64,000 nucleotides of DNA from Serratia nevei (GTDB taxonomy: Bacteria; Pseudomonadota; Gammaproteobacteria; Enterobacterales; Enterobacteriaceae), in contig NZ_JAMYWQ010000003.1 in assembly GCF_024160145.1 (NCBI RefSeq), forward strand, positions 175,604 to 239,603, in the 5' to 3' direction. Positions 63,874 to 64,000 of this stretch are shown here, one piece after another. Made by a program: the position numbers and the translations under genes. Each line of letters begins with the position of its first letter. Positions within the stretch are counted from its first letter, which is position 1. The notes beneath the pieces were generated by a model. That model was not told where the DNA came from. It worked only from the letters and a program-made list of their open reading frames with translations, and did not search any database.

Positions 63874-64000
63874 CTGTCTCTTCTACACAAATCCCCAGGT
63901 CAGTTGTCTGGGGATTTTTTTGAATCTTTTCACCTGTTCCCGATCTGATATGAAAATTATCGGCGGGAGATAGCTATGTTTTTATCCAATACTGCACAAT
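63874..64000 (+). mobile_element. Insertion sequence with IS50/Tn5-like end, cut by window
   Basis: The junction sequence CTGTCTCTTCTACACA differs from the Tn5 mosaic end at one of sixteen bases. It interrupts the urtE-like frame precisely. Further on are a hairpin (AATCCCCAG with CTGGGGATT) that may protect the element from read-through, and a gene start. The other end lies outside the window, so size and target duplication are not seen. Confidence 0.8.
63976..64000 (+). CDS. Transposase start of the insertion sequence, partial
   Basis: ATG 63976 with GGGAGA upstream opens MFLSNTAQ, the first eight residues visible. Position, 102 bp inside the end, fits an IS4-family (IS50 group) transposase. 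Only the first codons are within the window. Confidence 0.55.

Noticed and set aside
1..64000. CRISPR arrays, tRNA or rRNA genes, prophage
   Set aside because: No regularly spaced repeats, cloverleaf genes, ribosomal sequences or phage structural genes were recognised.

Overview
The window reads as chromosomal DNA of a Serratia, close to S. marcescens (Enterobacterales). The DNA is GC-rich. Most proteins are near-identical in length and motifs to E. coli genes (YajD, Cdh, BglX, DdlA, Dld, YohC, YohD, YohP, PbpG, YedI, AnsP, DusC, RhlE, CecR-YbhGFSR, YbhL, MoaABCDE, YbhK, UvrB), but they sit in a Serratia-like mosaic with many LysR regulators, GNAT acetyltransferases and transporters. No rRNA, tRNA, CRISPR array or prophage was seen.

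Layout. 0-6 kb: the end of an MFS exporter, a LysR regulator, a GNAT enzyme, yajD, a small chromosomal ParA-like ATPase with a 100-residue partner and AT-rich TTAATAAG repeats, cdh, and an alpha/beta hydrolase. 6-9.65 kb: a four-gene minus-strand operon for oxyanion uptake (FecB/FecCD-type binding protein, permease and ATPase of MolABC type, then a ModA-like protein with no signal peptide), preceded by a ModE-type operator. 10-22 kb: an O-methyltransferase, bglX with a gene of unknown function, an aminotransferase with an amino-acid binding protein, ddlA, a ParD-like/methionine-aminopeptidase pair, dld. 22-32.4 kb: an EamA transporter, yohC, small acyltransferases, two lipoproteins, an orphan PemK-like toxin, yohP, yedI, pbpG. 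32.5-45 kb: an adenosylhomocysteinase-like gene broken by one amber codon, GlxA/PfpI proteins, yohD, LysE and PACE exporters, ansP, a 2OG-Fe(II) oxygenase, and a divergent TupA-like/Wzx-like surface-polysaccharide pair of lower GC. 45.6-62.4 kb: a conserved block in E. coli-like order, dusC, a 2-hydroxyacid dehydrogenase, rhlE, cecR-ybhGFSR, ybhL, moaABCDE, ybhK, VF530, uvrB. The end of the window leaves this synteny: about 1.1 kb without a recognisable gene, then an orphan urtE-like gene cut at codon 111 by an insertion sequence with Tn5/IS50-like ends that runs off the window.

The clearest linked theme is molybdenum. The MolABC-like operon and moaABCDE lie about 49 kb apart, and each has an inverted repeat matching the ModE consensus in its upstream region; moaA also has a Moco-type RNA leader. 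Oxyanion import and molybdopterin synthesis therefore appear to be two arms of one ModE regulon. The signal-less ModA-like protein in that operon, the ParA-like pair with shared TTAATAAG sites, the ParD-like/Map pair, and a Fur-box-linked candidate small RNA upstream of ansP are the least conventional items.
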